DNA of 64,000 bases from Planktotalea arctica (GTDB lineage: Bacteria > Pseudomonadota > Alphaproteobacteria > Rhodobacterales > Rhodobacteraceae). This document shows, piece after piece, positions 34,145 through 43,527 of the stretch. Below the pieces are notes generated by a model. It saw only the letters and a list, made by a program, of their open reading frames with translations, did no database searches and was not told where the DNA came from. Both the position numbers and the translations under genes were made by a program. Position 1 is the stretch's first letter; each line of letters begins with the position of its first letter. The stretch spans positions 1 to 64,000 of the forward strand of contig NZ_MUHR01000001.1 of the NCBI RefSeq assembly GCF_002105285.1, given 5' to 3'.

Positions 34145-35125
34145 ATGAGAGAGCAATTTATTTCCAATGCTTTTGTCAGCGAAGCACTGGAGTGCGCGCG
34201 GCGCGGTGGTGTCGATATTTCAGTGCTTTTAAGCGCAGCCAAGATCGACGCCCCCGGTGGTGGGCAGGTCAGTCCTGAAGCTTTCGGGCGGCTGTGGCTG
34301 GGGATTGCAGCCGCGATGAACGACGAATTTTTCGGCAATGGTGCGCGTGCCATGCGGCCCGGTAGTTTTGCGTTGATAGGCCATTGTGTGCGATCTGCGC
34401 CGAGCGTTGAAGTTGCCTTGCGCCGCGCACTACGCTTCTTGCAGGTGGCAATTGACGAACCTTTTGGCACCCTTAGCACCAATGCTGGCACGGCGCGCAT
34501 CACCTTGCATGACACGCAAAGGGATCGCAGCGCCTTTGCGTACCGCACATATTGGGTGATTTTGCATGGGCTGACATGTTGGCTGGCGCGAGCGCGTATT
34601 CCGCTGCATTCCCTTAGCCTGACTTGCGCTGCGCCGCGCCATGTAGAGGACTATCGCGAGTTCTTTGGCGCGCCCGTCAGCTTCAATGCGCCGCGCGGTG
34701 CCTTGAGTTTCGATGCACGTTATTTGAAGCGCCCCGTTGATCGCAGCGAGGCCTCGCTGAAGCGGTTCTTGCGCGGTGCGCCGGGTAATTTCCTGATCGG
34801 GTATAGGTATGACGAAGGTGCGCTGGGCGCTGTAATGAGCTTGCTGAAGTCGCGCGACCCTGTGGATTGGCCCGCGTTTCCCGCGCTTGCCGCTGAACTG
34901 GATATGGCAGCGCCGACATTGCGCCGCGGTTTGGCGCAGCATGGGCATAGCTATCGCAGCCTCAAGTCCGATTTGCGCCGCGAACGCGCGCAGACTTTGC
35001 TCAGGGCGGGCGAGCTATCCATTAGCGATATCGCGCATCGGTTGGGCTACGCCGAGCCAAGCGCGTTTTATCGTGCATTTCGCGTTTGGAGTGATCAAAC
35101 GCCGGACCAATGGCGCAGGGGATAG
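34145..35125 (+). CDS. AraC-family regulator (OruR/ArgR-like)
   Basis: 326 residues. An N-terminal arabinose-binding-type/OruR-like domain (AFGRLWLGIAAAMNDEFFG, RPGSFALIGHCVRSA) is followed by two helix-turn-helix units at about 230-322 (AAELDMAAPTLRRGLAQ and ISDIAHRLGYAEPSAFYRAF). It is divergent from the thiolase/acyl-CoA dehydrogenase operon and probably activates it. Confidence 0.85.
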   Translation: MREQFISNAFVSEALECARRGGVDISVLLSAAKIDAPGGGQVSPEAFGRLWLGIAAAMNDEFFGNGARAMRPGSFALIGHCVRSAPSVEVALRRALRFLQVAIDEPFGTLSTNAGTARITLHDTQRDRSAFAYRTYWVILHGLTCWLARARIPLHSLSLTCAAPRHVEDYREFFGAPVSFNAPRGALSFDARYLKRPVDRSEASLKRFLRGAPGNFLIGYRYDEGALGAVMSLLKSRDPVDWPAFPALAAELDMAAPTLRRGLAQHGHSYRSLKSDLRRERAQTLLRAGELSISDIAHRLGYAEPSAFYRAFRVWSDQTPDQWRRG

Positions 35126-35218
35126 CGACACGACATGTCGCAATCAGGCCAGCGATTTTTTACACAGCAAACCACGCTGACATTTAGGAATAGTGCCTGA
35201 ACGGGACGGGAGACAGAC

Positions 35219-37624
35219 ATGAAATCGCATTACAGAGTGGTTGTTATCGGTGGCGGCGTCGTTGGTACATCGGTGCTCTATCACCTCGCCAAAATGGGTT
35301 GGTCTGATGTTTGCTTGATCGAACGCTCTGTTTTAACGGCGGGGTCTAGCTGGCATGCCGCGGGTGGCATTCATGCGCTTAATGCCGATCCGAACATTGC
35401 ACAGTTGCAGGCTTATACCATTGATTTACTGAGCGAAATTGAGAAAGAGAGCGGTCAGAATATCGGGCTACACATGACAGGCGGCTTAACCATGGCAGGC
35501 ACGCCAGATCGTTGGGAATGGCTGCAATCGGCGTATCGTACGTTTCAATCCATCGGGATTGAGGACTGCCGTTTGGTGAGCGTCGAAGAGGCAGTAGAGT
35601 TGAACCCGATCATGTCTGGAGAGGGATTGCTGGGCGGCATGTGGGCGGACCGCGAGGGGTATGTTGATACCACTGGTACGGTCCACGCCTATGCTGGCGC
35701 GGCCAAGAAATATGGTGCGGAGGTTGTGGAACATAACCGCGTGCTGGAGCTCAATCAGACGCTGGAAGGCTGGGAGATCGTCACCGAAAAGTGCACGATT
35801 TCTTGCGAGCATGTGGTTAATGCTGCAGGTCTTTGGGCCAAGCAAGTCGGGCGCATGGCGGGCATCGAATTGCCTGTCTCGCCGCTCAATCACCACTACC
35901 TCGTGTCGGACACGATTCCCAAGCTGGAGGAACTGGATTTCGAGGTTCCCATGACCGTGGATCTAGAGGGCTTTACATATATGCGGCAGGATCAAAAGGG
36001 TCTGCTGCTGGGCATTTACGAGGTGGATCACCAACACTGGATGATGGACGGCGCGCCTTGGGAGTACGGGTTCGAGTTGCAACAGGAAGACACGGACCGC
36101 ATTGAAAAAGAGCTGATCATGGGGTTTGAACGCTACCCCGATTTGCAAAACGTGGGTGTGAAAACATGGGTGAACGGCGCGTTCACCTTCTCGCCTGACG
36201 GCAATCCGTTGGTTGGGCCCGTGCCGGGCAAGCGTGGATATTGGACGGCTTGCGCTGTGATGGCGGGCTTTTTGCAGGGCGGTGGCGTTGGAAAATCGCT
36301 GGCGGAATGGATCATCAATGGCGAACCAGAGGCAGATGTTTACGGCATGGACGTCGCGCGCTATGGCATCTGGGCAGAGAACAAACAGTATATCAAAGAG
36401 ACGACAGGCCAGTTCTATACGCGCCGTTTCGTGATGACCTACCCGAACGAGCAATTGCCTGCGGGACGCCCGTTGAAAATGGCTCCTGCGTATAGCGATA
36501 TGACCGAGGCGGGATGCCAGTGGGGTCAAAGCTGGGATCTCGAAGTGCCGCTGTATTTCGGTGGCAAGGGGTTTGAAGAGACCCCGTCACTGAAACGCTC
36601 GAATGCGTTCGAGATCGTCGCGGCAGAGTGCAAAGCGGTGCGTGAGAATGTCGGGCTTTTGGACATCTCGGGCTTTTCCCGGTTCGAGGTATCGGGAGCG
36701 GGCGCAGAGGTGTGGCTTAACACCATTTTCGCCACCAAATTGCCCAACGCAGGTCGCTCACGCCTCGCTGTTGCGTTGGGTGAGGATGGGCGTCTTAAGG
36801 GCGATCTGACACTGTTCAACTGGGGTGATGGTACGTGGTGGATCATGGGTAGCTATTACCTGCGCCGTTGGCACATGCGCTGGTTCGATGATCACATGGG
36901 TGCGGATGTGCAGGTGCGTGATCTTGGCGACGAGATGTGTGGTTTCTCTCTATCGGGTCCGAATGCGCGCGCTGTGATTGAAAAGTTAAGCGATGGTCCT
37001 GTGGGCGAACTGCCGTTTATGGGCTGTGGTGTGTTTGATATCGGGATGCTGCGCTGCAAGGTGGGGCGCATGTCGGTTACTGGCGAGCTGGGGTATGAAA
37101 TCCATTGCCGCATGGGCGATCACATCACGCTGCGCAAAACGCTGCTGGATGCGGGTGCAGAGATCGGGATCAAAGAGATAGGCTTCAATGCGATGATGAG
37201 TCTTCGGCTAGAGAAGTCTTACGGCGTTTGGTCCGCAGAATTCAGTCAAGGCTACACACCTGCGATGACGGCAATGGATCGCTGGATTGATTTCGACAAA
37301 CCGGGCTTTGTGGGCCGTGAGGCGGCGCTTGCTGAACGCGATGGTAATGGCCCTGCGCAGGTTCAAGTGACGCTGGAAGTCGAGGCGGATGGCGCCGACG
37401 CCAGTGGGTACGAGCCGATTTGGCAGGCTGGCAAGAAGGTCGGTTTCGTCACCTCGGGCGGCTATGGGCACACGCTGGGCAAGTCCTACGCGATGGGTCT
37501 CGTCGATGTAGGGAACGCGTCCGAGGGGGCTGATTTGACGGTCCATATCGTCGGCGTCGAGCGGGCGGCGAAAGTGATTGCACCCTCGCCCTACGATCCC
37601 AAGGGCACTGCGATGCGCGCCTGA
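35219..37624 (+). CDS. Dimethylglycine/sarcosine dehydrogenase-like flavoprotein
   Basis: 801 residues in two halves. N-terminal FAD oxidase domain: VVVIGGGVVGTSVLYHLAKMG, then SSWHAAGG, whose His is the usual site of covalent FAD. C-terminal half (from about 430) is a folate-binding GcvT-like domain (LLDISGFSRFEVSGAGAE, GELGYEIHC, FVGREAAL). The enzyme would oxidatively demethylate an N-methyl glycine derivative and pass C1 to tetrahydrofolate. Related roseobacter proteins act on betaine- or DMSP-derived compounds. GGGAGA precedes the ATG. Confidence 0.87.
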   Translation: MKSHYRVVVIGGGVVGTSVLYHLAKMGWSDVCLIERSVLTAGSSWHAAGGIHALNADPNIAQLQAYTIDLLSEIEKESGQNIGLHMTGGLTMAGTPDRWEWLQSAYRTFQSIGIEDCRLVSVEEAVELNPIMSGEGLLGGMWADREGYVDTTGTVHAYAGAAKKYGAEVVEHNRVLELNQTLEGWEIVTEKCTISCEHVVNAAGLWAKQVGRMAGIELPVSPLNHHYLVSDTIPKLEELDFEVPMTVDLEGFTYMRQDQKGLLLGIYEVDHQHWMMDGAPWEYGFELQQEDTDRIEKELIMGFERYPDLQNVGVKTWVNGAFTFSPDGNPLVGPVPGKRGYWTACAVMAGFLQGGGVGKSLAEWIINGEPEADVYGMDVARYGIWAENKQYIKETTGQFYTRRFVMTYPNEQLPAGRPLKMAPAYSDMTEAGCQWGQSWDLEVPLYFGGKGFEETPSLKRSNAFEIVAAECKAVRENVGLLDISGFSRFEVSGAGAEVWLNTIFATKLPNAGRSRLAVALGEDGRLKGDLTLFNWGDGTWWIMGSYYLRRWHMRWFDDHMGADVQVRDLGDEMCGFSLSGPNARAVIEKLSDGPVGELPFMGCGVFDIGMLRCKVGRMSVTGELGYEIHCRMGDHITLRKTLLDAGAEIGIKEIGFNAMMSLRLEKSYGVWSAEFSQGYTPAMTAMDRWIDFDKPGFVGREAALAERDGNGPAQVQVTLEVEADGADASGYEPIWQAGKKVGFVTSGGYGHTLGKSYAMGLVDVGNASEGADLTVHIVGVERAAKVIAPSPYDPKGTAMRA

Positions 37625-37638
37625 GGTTGCGTACTAAG

Positions 37639-38418
37639 TTAGCTTGCGTGGAGCACGGATAGCTTTTGCGCCGCTGCTTTTAGGGCAGGCAGGAAGGTGA
37701 TCAGATCGGCAAGGCTATGACGCTGCTCGGGCGCATGCACCGAGAGGGTGGCCATCAGCCGACCTGCGCTGTCGTTGATCGGAACGGCGATGGCGGTCAT
37801 GCCGGACATGAATTCTTCGTCGTCCTGCGAATAGCCGCGCGCGCGCGTGTCGGCCAATTCAAAACGAAGGGCGCGTGGTGCGGTTATCGTTTTTTCCGTC
37901 ACTTGCTCCAGCGGCTTTGAGGTGAGAACGGTTTCGAGCGTGCGATCGCGCAGGGTCGACAGATACATTTTGCCGCTGGCGGTGCAATGAAACGGAACCT
38001 GCGTGCCGATGGGAAGCTGGATGCGCAGGGGCCATTTGGTTTCGACGCGGTCGAGATAGGTCATTCCCTCGCGGTCTGGTACGGCCAAATTGCAGGTCTC
38101 GCCAATCTCTTCCGCGACGGCCTTGAGAATGGCGAGCCGCCCCGTGCGCAGCCGCTCGGATGACATTGTGTGCACCGCGATCTGGCGCAGGCGCGGGCCG
38201 GGGCCATAGGAGCGGCCGTCCAGATCACGTTGCAAAAAGCCCTCTGTCTCGGCGGTTTGCAAAAGGCGGTGGATCGTCGGCTTTGGCAATCCCAGCATAT
38301 CGCTGAGCTGCATGGGACGCAGGGGTTTTCCGGCCTTGGCGATTTCTTCGAGCACCAGCAAGAGACGCATGTTGGTGGGAATTTGCGTCTCTCGCTCGGT
38401 GTTGAAATCGTCAGGCAT
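37639..38418 (-). CDS. IclR-family regulator
   Basis: 259 residues. N-terminal winged helix at about 15-75 (RPMQLSDMLGLPKPTIHRLLQ) and a C-terminal ligand domain (TASGKMYLST, RARGYSQDDEEFMSGMTAIAVPI). It lies nine bases after the TRAP large permease gene on the same strand and so is the last gene of that operon. Converges on the DMGDH-like gene; it may control both and the GMC gene. Confidence 0.88.
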   Translation of the reverse strand: MPDDFNTERETQIPTNMRLLLVLEEIAKAGKPLRPMQLSDMLGLPKPTIHRLLQTAETEGFLQRDLDGRSYGPGPRLRQIAVHTMSSERLRTGRLAILKAVAEEIGETCNLAVPDREGMTYLDRVETKWPLRIQLPIGTQVPFHCTASGKMYLSTLRDRTLETVLTSKPLEQVTEKTITAPRALRFELADTRARGYSQDDEEFMSGMTAIAVPINDSAGRLMATLSVHAPEQRHSLADLITFLPALKAAAQKLSVLHAS

Positions 38419-38427
38419 TTGCGCTCA

Positions 38428-39786
38428 TTATCTATCGGGCAACAGGAACAGTGCCAAATCAGGGATCAGCGCGACCGCAATCCAAACGGTAATCAACGCT
38501 GCAAGGTACATCGTTGAATACCGCAGCAATCGGAAATACGGAACCCCGGTCACGCCGGATGCGACATAGAGGTTCAAACCGTAGGGCGGCGTGATAAAAC
38601 CGATGGACGCGCCCACAAGGAAGATCACTGAAAAGTGGACCGGATCGACGCCGACGCTGGCCGCAATCGGTGCAAGGATCGGGGCGAGGATAATCGTCAC
38701 AGGCAGCGATTCAAGGATCATGCCAGCCACGAAAACGATGCCCATCGCGGTGAACAGAACAGGGTAATAGCCACCCATGCCCGTCACGAAACCGCCGATG
38801 ACTTCCTGCGCACCAAGTAGCGACAGGATTTGCTGCATCACGACCGAAACGGCAATCAGCGGCGCAAGGATGCCGGTGATCTGGGCCGAGCGCACGACAA
38901 CGGACGGGATTTCCTTGAGGGTGAAGCCCTCGACCACGAACATCGAGGTGATAGAGCGATCCTTGATCGGCGTATCCGCGCTGGTGCCCATGAGTTTGTT
39001 GAGCGGATAGCTGGTGAGGGCGACGATGATACCGAAACCAACGGTGACGCCTGCTGCCTCTGTGGGCGAGAATTTACCAGTGTAAATCCCCCAAAGCACG
39101 AGGCCGATCGCGAAAAAGCCAAGCCATGCGCCGATTGCCGTTTTCAGAACGCGCTTGAACGACAGCGCGATCAAAAAGCCCCAACCGTTGATCGAGCAAA
39201 CGACAAAACATGTGGCCATCATCGCCAGAACCATCAGCGATCCGGGGATGATGCCTGCGATGAACAATTCCGAAATCGGCAAGTTCATCAAGAAGCCATA
39301 GACGATGAAAATGATCGAGGGGGGAATGATGATCCCGACCGTGCCGCCCGCAGCGGCAGTCGCCGCGGAGAAGCGTTCGTCATAGCCGCCTTTGACCATT
39401 TCAGGATGTAGCATGGAGCCGATGGTTGCCGTCGTTGCTGAATTCGATCCGGAAATCGCCGCGAACAATCCGCATGCGCCAATCGCTGCCATGGCCAGAC
39501 CGCCGCGCAGCCAGCCAAGGCAGGAATAGGCGAAGTCGGACAATCGCTTGGCTATGCCTGATTTGTTGATCAGATCGCCCGTCAGAATGAACAGCGGCAT
39601 GGCCAGCAAGGCAAAGCCGTCCTTGAACACGTTCAGCATTTCCGCGCCCGTGTTGTCGAGCGTGAGGCCCATGACGAAACTACAGCCGACCACCCAGTAA
39701 AAGATGACCAATAGAACCGGCGTGCCGAGCATGAAAAGCGCGGTGACGGCCAGCGAAATAAGTGTGATCCAAGTGCTATCCGCCAT
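38428..39786 (-). CDS. TRAP transporter large permease (DctM)
   Basis: 452 residues with about 12 membrane helices. DctM-family stretches include GLFAAISGSNSATTATIGSM, IIIPPSIIFIVYG, GVTVGFGIIVAL and VGASIGFITPPYGLNLYVA. It is the Na+/H+-coupled channel of a tripartite transporter. Its ATG shares a base with the stop of the small permease gene (TAATG). Confidence 0.92.
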   Translation of the reverse strand: MADSTWITLISLAVTALFMLGTPVLLVIFYWVVGCSFVMGLTLDNTGAEMLNVFKDGFALLAMPLFILTGDLINKSGIAKRLSDFAYSCLGWLRGGLAMAAIGACGLFAAISGSNSATTATIGSMLHPEMVKGGYDERFSAATAAAGGTVGIIIPPSIIFIVYGFLMNLPISELFIAGIIPGSLMVLAMMATCFVVCSINGWGFLIALSFKRVLKTAIGAWLGFFAIGLVLWGIYTGKFSPTEAAGVTVGFGIIVALTSYPLNKLMGTSADTPIKDRSITSMFVVEGFTLKEIPSVVVRSAQITGILAPLIAVSVVMQQILSLLGAQEVIGGFVTGMGGYYPVLFTAMGIVFVAGMILESLPVTIILAPILAPIAASVGVDPVHFSVIFLVGASIGFITPPYGLNLYVASGVTGVPYFRLLRYSTMYLAALITVWIAVALIPDLALFLLPDR

Positions 39787-40457
39787 TAGATGTCTCCCCC
39801 GATAACAGCCTGTTTGATCAGCGGCGCGCCGCTGCGAAAATTCGCGAGGTCTTCAAAGAAATTTCCGACGACGCGCGCGGCCAGCATGATGAAACACAGC
39901 GGCATGGTCACGATGAACCACCAGCGCATCACGTTATCCGTGCCCAGAACGATGGCGAAATTGTCGTATGTGTTCACGGTTACGCGCGCCGTGGTCGTCA
40001 CGACGATGATGGCGAAGATGAACCAAAGCGCGTTGTCCAACGTGAGGGCCGCGAATTGCCCCTTGGGCGACATTTTGGAGCGAAACTCGGAAAAGCTGAG
40101 GTGCGTGCGCAGTTTGACGTTAAACGAGCAGCCATACCAAGCCATGATCATGAAAAGGAGCGGCGGAATGGTCGTGGACCACGGCACTTGCGACGAGAAG
40201 CCGAAACGCTGGATCACGCCGACAAAGATGATAAGCGCGATGACGATGTACGAATAGACGATGATCGTGCGCTCAAGATGGCGGTCGATCCATGGCACCT
40301 TTTTATAAAGGTAGTGGAACGCGAATGCGCCAAGAACCGTCAGCGGCGCGAACACGAACCATGCCCCTGCAGAGCGGTAGGATTGCACCACCTTGAAATT
40401 GATATCGCCACTCAGCGTCGCGCTGACGATTGTGACCATGTCCGACCAGATCGACAT
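39786..40457 (-). CDS. TRAP transporter small permease (DctQ)
   Basis: 223 residues from ATG 40457 (GGGAGGG upstream). Four membrane helices, the usual DctQ number, with a long N-terminal part (WFVFAPLTVLGAFAFHYLYK, TIIVYSYIVIALIIFVGVI). It bridges the binding protein and the large permease. Confidence 0.85.
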   Translation of the reverse strand: MSIWSDMVTIVSATLSGDINFKVVQSYRSAGAWFVFAPLTVLGAFAFHYLYKKVPWIDRHLERTIIVYSYIVIALIIFVGVIQRFGFSSQVPWSTTIPPLLFMIMAWYGCSFNVKLRTHLSFSEFRSKMSPKGQFAALTLDNALWFIFAIIVVTTTARVTVNTYDNFAIVLGTDNVMRWWFIVTMPLCFIMLAARVVGNFFEDLANFRSGAPLIKQAVIGGDI

Positions 40458-40522
40458 TGGCCGCCCTCCCTTTTGATTTCGCAAAACCCGCTATGCTGCT
40501 TGAACGCAGTCTGGGGACAAAA

Positions 40523-40550
40523 GAGCCGGCCCAAGTGATTGGACCGGCTC
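40523..40550 (-). terminator. Hairpin with T-run between dctP-type and dctQ-type genes
   Basis: On the minus strand GAGCCGGTCC ... GGGCCGGCTC followed by TTTTG. It lies in the 115-base gap after the binding-protein gene. A leaky terminator here would give more binding protein than permease. Confidence 0.7.
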
Positions 40551-40572
40551 GTCTCGTTCTGGTGCCGGTGGT

Positions 40573-41805
40573 TCAGGCTTTCCACCAACGACGCGGCTCT
40601 ACGTTTTCGGGCAGCGTGTCGTCTTCGATCTCGCGCGCGATGTCGTAGATTTCCTGATATGTATCGAGACCGCCGGACCAGCCGTTCAGGCGCGCGCGCC
40701 ATTCTTCCCAAAGCTGGGGCTGGAACTCGGGCGAGCACATTTCCTCTGCCTTGCGCTTTTCCGCTTTTGACAGGAACGCATTGCGCACGTTGTTCTTCGC
40801 AAAGATCGTGTTCGGAAGCTGTGGATCGGACTGACCAACGGTCTTGACCAATGCCGCCTCGTTTGCAGCCTGAACGTGGGTTTGTGCCCAATACGAGGCC
40901 TCCATGACCACGTCCTGCAATTCGCCGGAAAGACCGTCAAAGACACCCGCATTCATCGCTGTGTGCTCTGTGCCGCAGAAGAAATCAAGGTTAACGGACT
41001 GGGACACGACAGGGCTCATGTTGGCATAGGCCACCGCAGAGGCCCATGTTTCCGCACCGTCGATCAGGCCGGTTTTGAGTGCATCGAGCGTCTCTTCCCA
41101 AGCGACGGGAACCGGGTTCAGGTTCATCGCCGTCATTGCGATACGGCCAAGCTGTGTGCCTGTGACGCGGTTCTTCGTGCCTGCAAGCTGCTCGACGGAG
41201 GTGACCAGCGGCGCATCTTCCCACTTGAGACCAAGCTGGATGCCGCGAAGTTCGGCATGGCTGAACAAGAACTTCAGGCCGTGGCGCTTTTCATAGGGGT
41301 CGCGCAAAAGCTGCTGTGACTTCGGATGGTACAGGAAGTGATACTGATCTGCGCGGTTCCGGAACATATAGGCGTAATCGAGCACATTGAGATAGGGCGC
41401 GCCGCCTGCAGAGTTTTGCGTGGAGGCAGCATAAATATCAACGATGCCTTGCTGGCATTTCTCGACGCAGGACACCTGACCACAGATCTGGTTGTCGCCG
41501 ATGAACTCGACGCGAATCTCGCCATCAGAGCGCGATTCCAGATCGCGCGCGAATTCCAGCGCACCGGCGCGCTCGATCAAAAGGTTGCGAGCGTTAAAAC
41601 CTGCCGCGCCGAATTTCAGCGTGTGCTTGGGCTCTTTTGCAAAGCGTTTTTCATAAGTGGATTCCGCCGCAGAAACCAAGTTTGCAAGGCTCATCGCGCC
41701 GCCGAAGGCCCCCGCTGCCATGAGCGTCGAACTCATGCCGTACTGGCCCGCGACCTTGAACAGATCACGGCGCGTGATCATGCCTAGTTTGTCGTTAATT
41801 CCCAT
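40573..41805 (-). CDS. TRAP transporter substrate-binding protein (DctP family)
   Basis: 410 residues. The N-terminus has a Tat-type signal (TRRDLFKVAG then GAFGGAMSLANLVSAAE), so it is exported folded. The mature part shows DctP features: IDGAETWASAVAYANM and VKTVGQSD. The ligand is not evident; the neighbours (GMC oxidase, DMGDH-like enzyme) suggest an alcohol, methylated amine or organic acid. First gene of the TRAP operon, divergent from the GMC gene. Confidence 0.87.
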   Translation of the reverse strand: MGINDKLGMITRRDLFKVAGQYGMSSTLMAAGAFGGAMSLANLVSAAESTYEKRFAKEPKHTLKFGAAGFNARNLLIERAGALEFARDLESRSDGEIRVEFIGDNQICGQVSCVEKCQQGIVDIYAASTQNSAGGAPYLNVLDYAYMFRNRADQYHFLYHPKSQQLLRDPYEKRHGLKFLFSHAELRGIQLGLKWEDAPLVTSVEQLAGTKNRVTGTQLGRIAMTAMNLNPVPVAWEETLDALKTGLIDGAETWASAVAYANMSPVVSQSVNLDFFCGTEHTAMNAGVFDGLSGELQDVVMEASYWAQTHVQAANEAALVKTVGQSDPQLPNTIFAKNNVRNAFLSKAEKRKAEEMCSPEFQPQLWEEWRARLNGWSGGLDTYQEIYDIAREIEDDTLPENVEPRRWWKA

Positions 41806-41829
41806 AGCTTTTCTCCCGGTTGCTAATTA

Positions 41830-41848
41830 TTGAGACGTTTTGTTTCAA
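41830..41848. promoter_or_regulatory. Palindrome in the TRAP/GMC divergent promoter
   Basis: TTGAGAC-GTTTT-GTTTCAA: seven-base arms with one mismatch and a five-base spacer. The location and symmetry suit an IclR-type operator for the regulator encoded at 37639-38418. Confidence 0.4.
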
Positions 41849-41911
41849 AAAAGGCTAGCTTACTATTTGTAATCTGCATAGACTTTTTTCAACGAATGGG
41901 AGTAATGCCGC

Positions 41912-43507
41912 GTGTCGGAAGCAGATTTCATCATCGTCGGAGCAGGCTCCGCAGGCTGTGTTCTGGCAAACCGGTTAAGCGCTGACCCGGGCAACCGCGT
42001 GATTTTGCTTGAAGCGGGGGGCAAGGATACGAACCCGTGGATTCACATCCCCGTTGGCTATTTCAAGACGATCCATAACCCCAAGGTGGATTGGTGCTAC
42101 AAGACAGAGCCTGATCCGGGGCTGAACGGTCGCTCGATCGAATGGCCGCGCGGCAAGGTCTTGGGTGGATCCTCTTCCTTGAACGGTTTGCTCTATGTGC
42201 GTGGACAACCGCAGGATTACGATCGCTGGCGCCAGATGGGCAATGTCGGTTGGGGCTGGGACGATGTGCTGCCACTGTTCAAACGCTCCGAGGGCAACGA
42301 GCGCGGTGCCAGCGAATTTCACAACGATAGCGGTGTGTTATCGGTTTCTGACATGCGGATCAAACGCCCAATCACCGATGCGTGGATCGAGGCGGCGCAG
42401 GCGGCAGGTCATAGCTACAATCCCGATTACAACGGCAAGGACCAAGAGGGCGTGGGCTTTTTCCAACTGACGGCGCGCAATGGTTTGCGCTGCTCTGCGG
42501 CGGCCGCGTTTCTGCGCCCGATCAAGTCGCGTGCGAACCTTCAGATCATCACCCACGCCCAAGTGCAAAACGTGGTGATTGAGGGAAAACGCGCTGTCGC
42601 CGTGCGCTACAAAGACCGCGCGGGCACGCTTCAAGTGGTTAAGGCGCGCAAGGAAATCGTGCTCTGCAGCGGCGCGATCAACTCGCCCCAGTTGCTTATG
42701 CTCTCGGGTATCGGCGACGCTGCGCAGCTTGCCGAGCACGGGATAGACGTGGTCAAGGATCTCAAAGGCGTGGGCAAAAACATGCAGGATCATTTGCAAG
42801 CGCGCCTTGTCTATAAATGCAACGAACCGACGCTGAACGACGAGGTGGGCACACTTTTCGGGCAGGCCAGAATCGGTCTCAAATATATCACGTCTCGCTC
42901 CGGCCCGATGACGATGGCCGCCAGTCTTGCGACTGCGTTCCTCAAGACCCGCGCTGATCTGGAAACGCCTGATATCCAGTTTCATGTGCAGCCCTTGTCG
43001 GCAGAAAATCCGGGCAAGGGCGCCGATAAGTTCTCTGCATTTACTATGTCGGTCTGCCAGTTGCGCCCCGAATCCAGGGGTGAAATCCGCCTCGCCAGCG
43101 GAGATCCGATGATTTATCCCAAGATCATTCCCAATTACCTCTCGAGCGAAACCGATTGCCGAACTGCCGTTGCAGGTGTCAATATGGCCCGCAAGATCGC
43201 GCGCTTTGAACCTTTGGCTTCAAAGATTTCCGAGGAATTTCGCCCTCATGCTTCGCTCGATATGCAGGATTATGAGGCCACGCTTGATTGGGTGCGCAGC
43301 AACACCGCCTCGATTTATCATCCCACCGGCACCTGTAAGATGGGCGCGGACGCGATGTCCGTTGTAGACGATAAACTGCGCGTGCATGGAATCGAAGGAC
43401 TGCGCGTCGCCGATTGCTCGATCATGCCCGAAATCGTGAGCGGCAACACCAACGCCCCCGCGATCATGATCGGCGAAAAGGCGAGTGATCTGATCCTGAA
43501 TGGCTGA
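41912..43507 (+). CDS. GMC-family FAD alcohol/choline dehydrogenase
   Basis: 531 residues from GTG 41912 (GGGAG nine bases upstream; a nearby ATG is out of frame). FAD motif IIVGAGSAGCVLANRL, GMC signature GKVLGGSSSLNGLLYVRG, and the catalytic His in SIYHPTGTCKMG near the end, then IVSGNTNAPAIMIGEKASDL. It oxidises a primary alcohol to an aldehyde. Sequence resembles choline dehydrogenase relatives; the true substrate is probably what the divergent TRAP system imports. Confidence 0.87.
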   Translation: MSEADFIIVGAGSAGCVLANRLSADPGNRVILLEAGGKDTNPWIHIPVGYFKTIHNPKVDWCYKTEPDPGLNGRSIEWPRGKVLGGSSSLNGLLYVRGQPQDYDRWRQMGNVGWGWDDVLPLFKRSEGNERGASEFHNDSGVLSVSDMRIKRPITDAWIEAAQAAGHSYNPDYNGKDQEGVGFFQLTARNGLRCSAAAAFLRPIKSRANLQIITHAQVQNVVIEGKRAVAVRYKDRAGTLQVVKARKEIVLCSGAINSPQLLMLSGIGDAAQLAEHGIDVVKDLKGVGKNMQDHLQARLVYKCNEPTLNDEVGTLFGQARIGLKYITSRSGPMTMAASLATAFLKTRADLETPDIQFHVQPLSAENPGKGADKFSAFTMSVCQLRPESRGEIRLASGDPMIYPKIIPNYLSSETDCRTAVAGVNMARKIARFEPLASKISEEFRPHASLDMQDYEATLDWVRSNTASIYHPTGTCKMGADAMSVVDDKLRVHGIEGLRVADCSIMPEIVSGNTNAPAIMIGEKASDLILNG

Positions 43508-43527
43508 TGAATGCGGGGCTCAAAATC

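Noticed and set aside
38830-39411. Long plus-strand ORF opposite the TRAP large permease gene
   Set aside because: Composition (D/R/H/N-rich) is the mirror of a membrane-protein gene on the other strand; DctM motifs are on the minus strand.
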